From Hymenolepis diminuta (taxonomy: Eukaryota > Platyhelminthes > Cestoda > Cyclophyllidea > Hymenolepididae): a DNA stretch of 64,000 bases. The DNA lies in the NCBI GenBank assembly GCA_900708905.1, contig CAADRB010000036.1, positions 405,256-469,255 on the forward strand, written 5' to 3'. Under the pieces are notes generated by a model, which did no database searches, was not told where the DNA came from, and saw only the letters and a list, made by a program, of their open reading frames with translations. This document shows positions 61,684-64,000 of this stretch, in pieces; position 1 is the stretch's first letter; every line of letters begins with the position of its first letter. The position numbers were made by a program, and so were the translations under genes.

Positions 61684-62582
61684 AAGATAAGATTCATCCA
61701 CAAAACTTTAGGATTGCAATTGAAAATGTCTTCAAGGTCAGATGTCAATTCCTATAACTAAACGAAAATAAATAAACTTTTGGCATTTATTTAATATTTA
61801 AAAGTATGGAGTTGCAAAAAAATTTACTTCCATTTAATTAACCATAGAAAGATAAGATCGAGATACTTTTCCGGTTTGTTTCTCTAATATAAGTGAGCAA
61901 GCCAAAATAATGTAAAAAGAACAAATTTTAATTTACGAGATGGTTTATCTTCATGTGATGCTTCTGTTATAGATATAAATTTGATGTTTATAGAAATATA
62001 ATTTATGTCTTGGATTTACCGGTAAATGAAACTATTGCTTTTGGTGTATTAAGCAAATGTTTAAAAATTTTTCTAGATTGAAATAATTAAACCATTGGGA
62101 TATCGTAAGTAGATTCAGTTAAATTAAAAACCGTTTTGATATTTCCGTTTAAATATTATTAACTGATATGTACTCGATTTTCCAAATTAGATCTTTATCT
62201 TATTTGCAATAATTACTACATTGCATGACTTGCATTATTCTGTTGAGCAAAATTAAAGAACAATAACGATGCACTAAAATTTATATTTGATAAAATTTTC
62301 GGTAAATCAAAAGTTATGTTTGTATATATAATAGCTCAAATGTCAATCTGATATAATTACACTATATGAAAAAAATTATCTCGAGCCAACCCAATGTTTG
62401 AGCTAACCGATTATTCAATTGTTGATTGTTTAAGTAACTTTTATTTAAATAATTCAGTGACCTTAATTTCGGGAGCGCTATGCAACTGAGGTTTTAACTT
62501 TTCGCTTCTTTTATGATTTGATGTAAATTTCACTAACATGTTTAAATAATATGTACTACTTTTAGCTTATCATTTTTGCTAT
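61684..62582. other. 5' flank of the AKR-like gene
   Basis: The sequence is AT-rich and holds no recognised gene. No clear TATA or CCAAT set was found just upstream of the ATG on the minus strand. Confidence 0.45.
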
Positions 62583-62803
62583 TGTTATAACGTAACAAAC
62601 TGGAAGTCTCAATTGTGATCTCTCAGAACAAACCAATCTAGAAAACTTAGTAATGAAGCAACTTAACACAATGTTCATTAACTCGACGCAAAACACAAGA
62701 CAAGTTGTAATAAACACACGTGTGCTAACAAAAGTAAAACCTAATTGGTACGGGCTTAAACAGACGGGTATAATTATAAAGTGCATTTTTATCGGTGGAG
62801 AAT
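62583..62803 (-). repeat. Truncated LTR of the provirus family
   Basis: On the plus strand it begins TGTTATAACGTAAC (the complement of the LTR end) and is colinear with the LTR to about 62803. It lacks the outer ~75 bp. The next LTR copy starts directly after, in the same orientation. Confidence 0.8.
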
Positions 62804-63098
62804 TGCTATAACATGACAAACTAGGAGTTTTGGTAGTAATCTCGCAGGGCCAACAATCTAGAAAATTCGGCAATATAGCAACATAACACAGAAACCAATA
62901 ACCCACGGCAGATCACAAGACACGTTATAGTCAACACAAGTGTATTAACGAAACTCACTCTCAATCGATACCGGCTTAAACAAATAAGTTTAATTATCAA
63001 GTGTCTTTTATCGGTGAGGAAATAAAGAAAGGATTTACATTTTTATACATAGAAGAAATGTTGAGAGCGGAGGAAAACAATTACTACTTTTTCTAGCA
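62804..63098 (-). repeat. Full-length LTR of the provirus family
   Basis: Runs from TGCTATAACATGAC to TTTTTCTAGCA on the plus strand, about 295 bp, colinear with the LTRs at 50956 and 54779. It abuts the truncated copy on its left. Confidence 0.82.
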
Positions 63099-63268
63099 GC
63101 TGCCCTAACCGAATCAGATCCATACATTTAATAAAATTTCGTGAGTTGTAGCCAACTGCAAATTGTAAGAGCTAACCACAGTTTTAGCCCAGAACACCAA
63201 GATCTGATTAGGGTGACCGCAACAAACTGGTGACCCTGTAAAGAATACGACCATTCTGAATAACAAAC

Positions 63269-63286
63269 TGGTGACCCTGACGTGAT
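63269..63286 (+). other. Primer-binding site, tRNA-Trp type
   Basis: TGGTGACCCTGACGTGAT differs by one base from the TGGTGACCCCGACGTGAT site used by CsRn1-clade elements, which is complementary to tRNA-Trp. The core AACAAACTGGTGACCCTG also occurs at 63221-63238, and a degraded third copy starts at 63291. Confidence 0.7.
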
Positions 63287-63394
63287 GGCCGCAACAAATT
63301 GGGGTCCACCCTGTCAATCCCAGGCTTATTCGGGAAACGAGCCAGCCCAGCAGTAGTGGCGGAAACTGTTAGCGGGCATTAAAGTAACTGCCTT

Positions 63395-63480
63395 TTCCTT
63401 CAAGATCGAAACTCCGGCACATCTTATTTGATTGATTGCGGAGCAGAGATCTCTGTACTCCCCTCTACTCCCTCCACGCG
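63395..63480 (+). pseudogene. Retroelement protease piece
   Basis: The frame reads FLQDRNSGTSYLIDCGAEIS then VLP, the gypsy/CsRn1 aspartic protease site with Cys in place of Thr after the catalytic Asp (DTGA to DCGA). Confidence 0.7.
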
Positions 63481-63698
63481 AAATCCGGCATCTCGATTAC
63501 GTCCTTCAGTTCACCAACGACATCAGACACGTTAAAGGCTCGGACAATATTGTTGCTGATTGTCTTTCTCGAACCGATGTCGAAGCAGTAACAAAAGCCC
63601 TCGTTTTTCACTCCCTCTCAGAAGCTCAAAAGACCGACACTGAGCTACAAGAGTTCCGAAACCGTCCGACCTCACACACACGACCCCCGGTCACATGA
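63471..63698 (+). pseudogene. Retroelement RNase H C-terminus and linker
   Basis: PPREIRHLDYVLQFTNDIRH and KGSDNIVADCLSR match the end of RNase H, followed by the linker before integrase. The frame differs from the protease by one base and ends at a TGA at 63696-63698. Confidence 0.8.
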
Positions 63699-63709
63699 CA
63701 TGTGACGTT

Positions 63710-64000
63710 TCAACAGGTTTTCGAATCTCTTCACAACCTCTCACACCCTGGCAAACGGGCAACTGCAAAACTCATCACTGATCATTTTGTTTGGCTATCT
63801 TGCCGCAAGGACATCGCAAATTGGACGAAGACTTGCCAAGCGTGCCAACGTGCGAAAGTTGATAAGCACACTAAAGCCCCACTCGGAACATTTCCACTGC
63901 CGGATTCCAGATTCGATCACGTCCACGTTGACATTGTTGGTCCTCACCCACTCTCTAATGGTTTCTCCTACCTCCTAACATGTGTCGACCGTTTCTCCCG
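63710..64000 (+). pseudogene. Retroelement integrase N-terminus (cut by window end)
   Basis: HNLSHPGKRATAKLI ... CQACQ gives the HHCC zinc domain (H-x3-H, C-x2-C). The first catalytic Asp lies in HVDIVGP. The frame is open to the window end (YLLTCVDRFSR). Confidence 0.85.

Larger units (their letters stand above)
63099..64000 (+). mobile_element. CsRn1-like Ty3/gypsy element, internally deleted, runs off the window
   Basis: Order seen: LTR-end-like region (to about 63260), primer-binding site (63269-63286), protease piece, RNase H end, integrase start. The protease-to-RNase H jump shows that reverse transcriptase was deleted. Residue patterns (RHLDYVLQFTNDIRHVKGSD, HVDIVGPHPLSNG) match the CsRn1 clade known from flukes. 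The right end of the window cuts the integrase. Confidence 0.85.

Overview
The window is eukaryotic, about two-thirds A+T, gene-poor, and rich in retroelement debris. Three protein genes can be built exon by exon: a myosin regulatory light chain (plus strand, 3882-9555), a CLIC-family protein (minus strand, 16819-17938) and an aldo-keto-reductase-like protein (minus strand, 46552-61683). A fluke-type or other parasitic flatworm is the most likely source. The reasons are the AT-rich composition, introns of 33-36 bp at the 5' end of a gene next to multi-kilobase introns at its 3' end, chains of tiny in-frame exons, a CsRn1-like Ty3/gypsy element with a tRNA-Trp-type primer site, and tRNA-derived SINE fragments. 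The species cannot be named from this sequence alone.

Layout: 1-3600 is non-coding. The light-chain gene (3.6-9.6 kb) has a 4-codon first coding exon, then 15 micro-exons (13 of 15 nt, one of 12, one of 30; all phase 0) that encode a Pro/Lys/Glu-rich N-terminal extension, then four ordinary exons with the phosphorylatable TS site and the EF-hands. 9.6-16.8 kb is non-coding with weak repeats. The compact two-exon CLIC gene lies at 16.8-17.9 kb with a TATA box and two CCAAT boxes just upstream. 18-46 kb is mostly unassigned, with tRNA-derived SINE fragments (27-36 kb), a near-identical pair of 514 bp inverted repeats (24.5 and 33.3 kb) with a diverged third copy (32.4 kb), and a solo LTR with a perfect target-site duplication (41.8 kb).

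From 46.5 to 61.7 kb the aldo-keto-reductase-like gene runs on the minus strand. Its five upstream exons lie within 0.8 kb, followed by an 11.8 kb intron holding an old, broken Ty3/gypsy provirus in antisense orientation, and then two exons that complete the C-terminal half. The fold motifs are clear, but two of four catalytic residues and the main coenzyme-phosphate lysine are replaced. At the right edge are two minus-strand LTR copies of the same gypsy family, then an internally deleted CsRn1-like element that runs off the window.

The main candidate for something undescribed is the micro-exon array of the myosin light chain: a modular, frame-neutral exon cassette in a contractile protein, with decayed cassettes and duplicated introns still visible. 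The second is the aldo-keto-reductase pseudoenzyme candidate.
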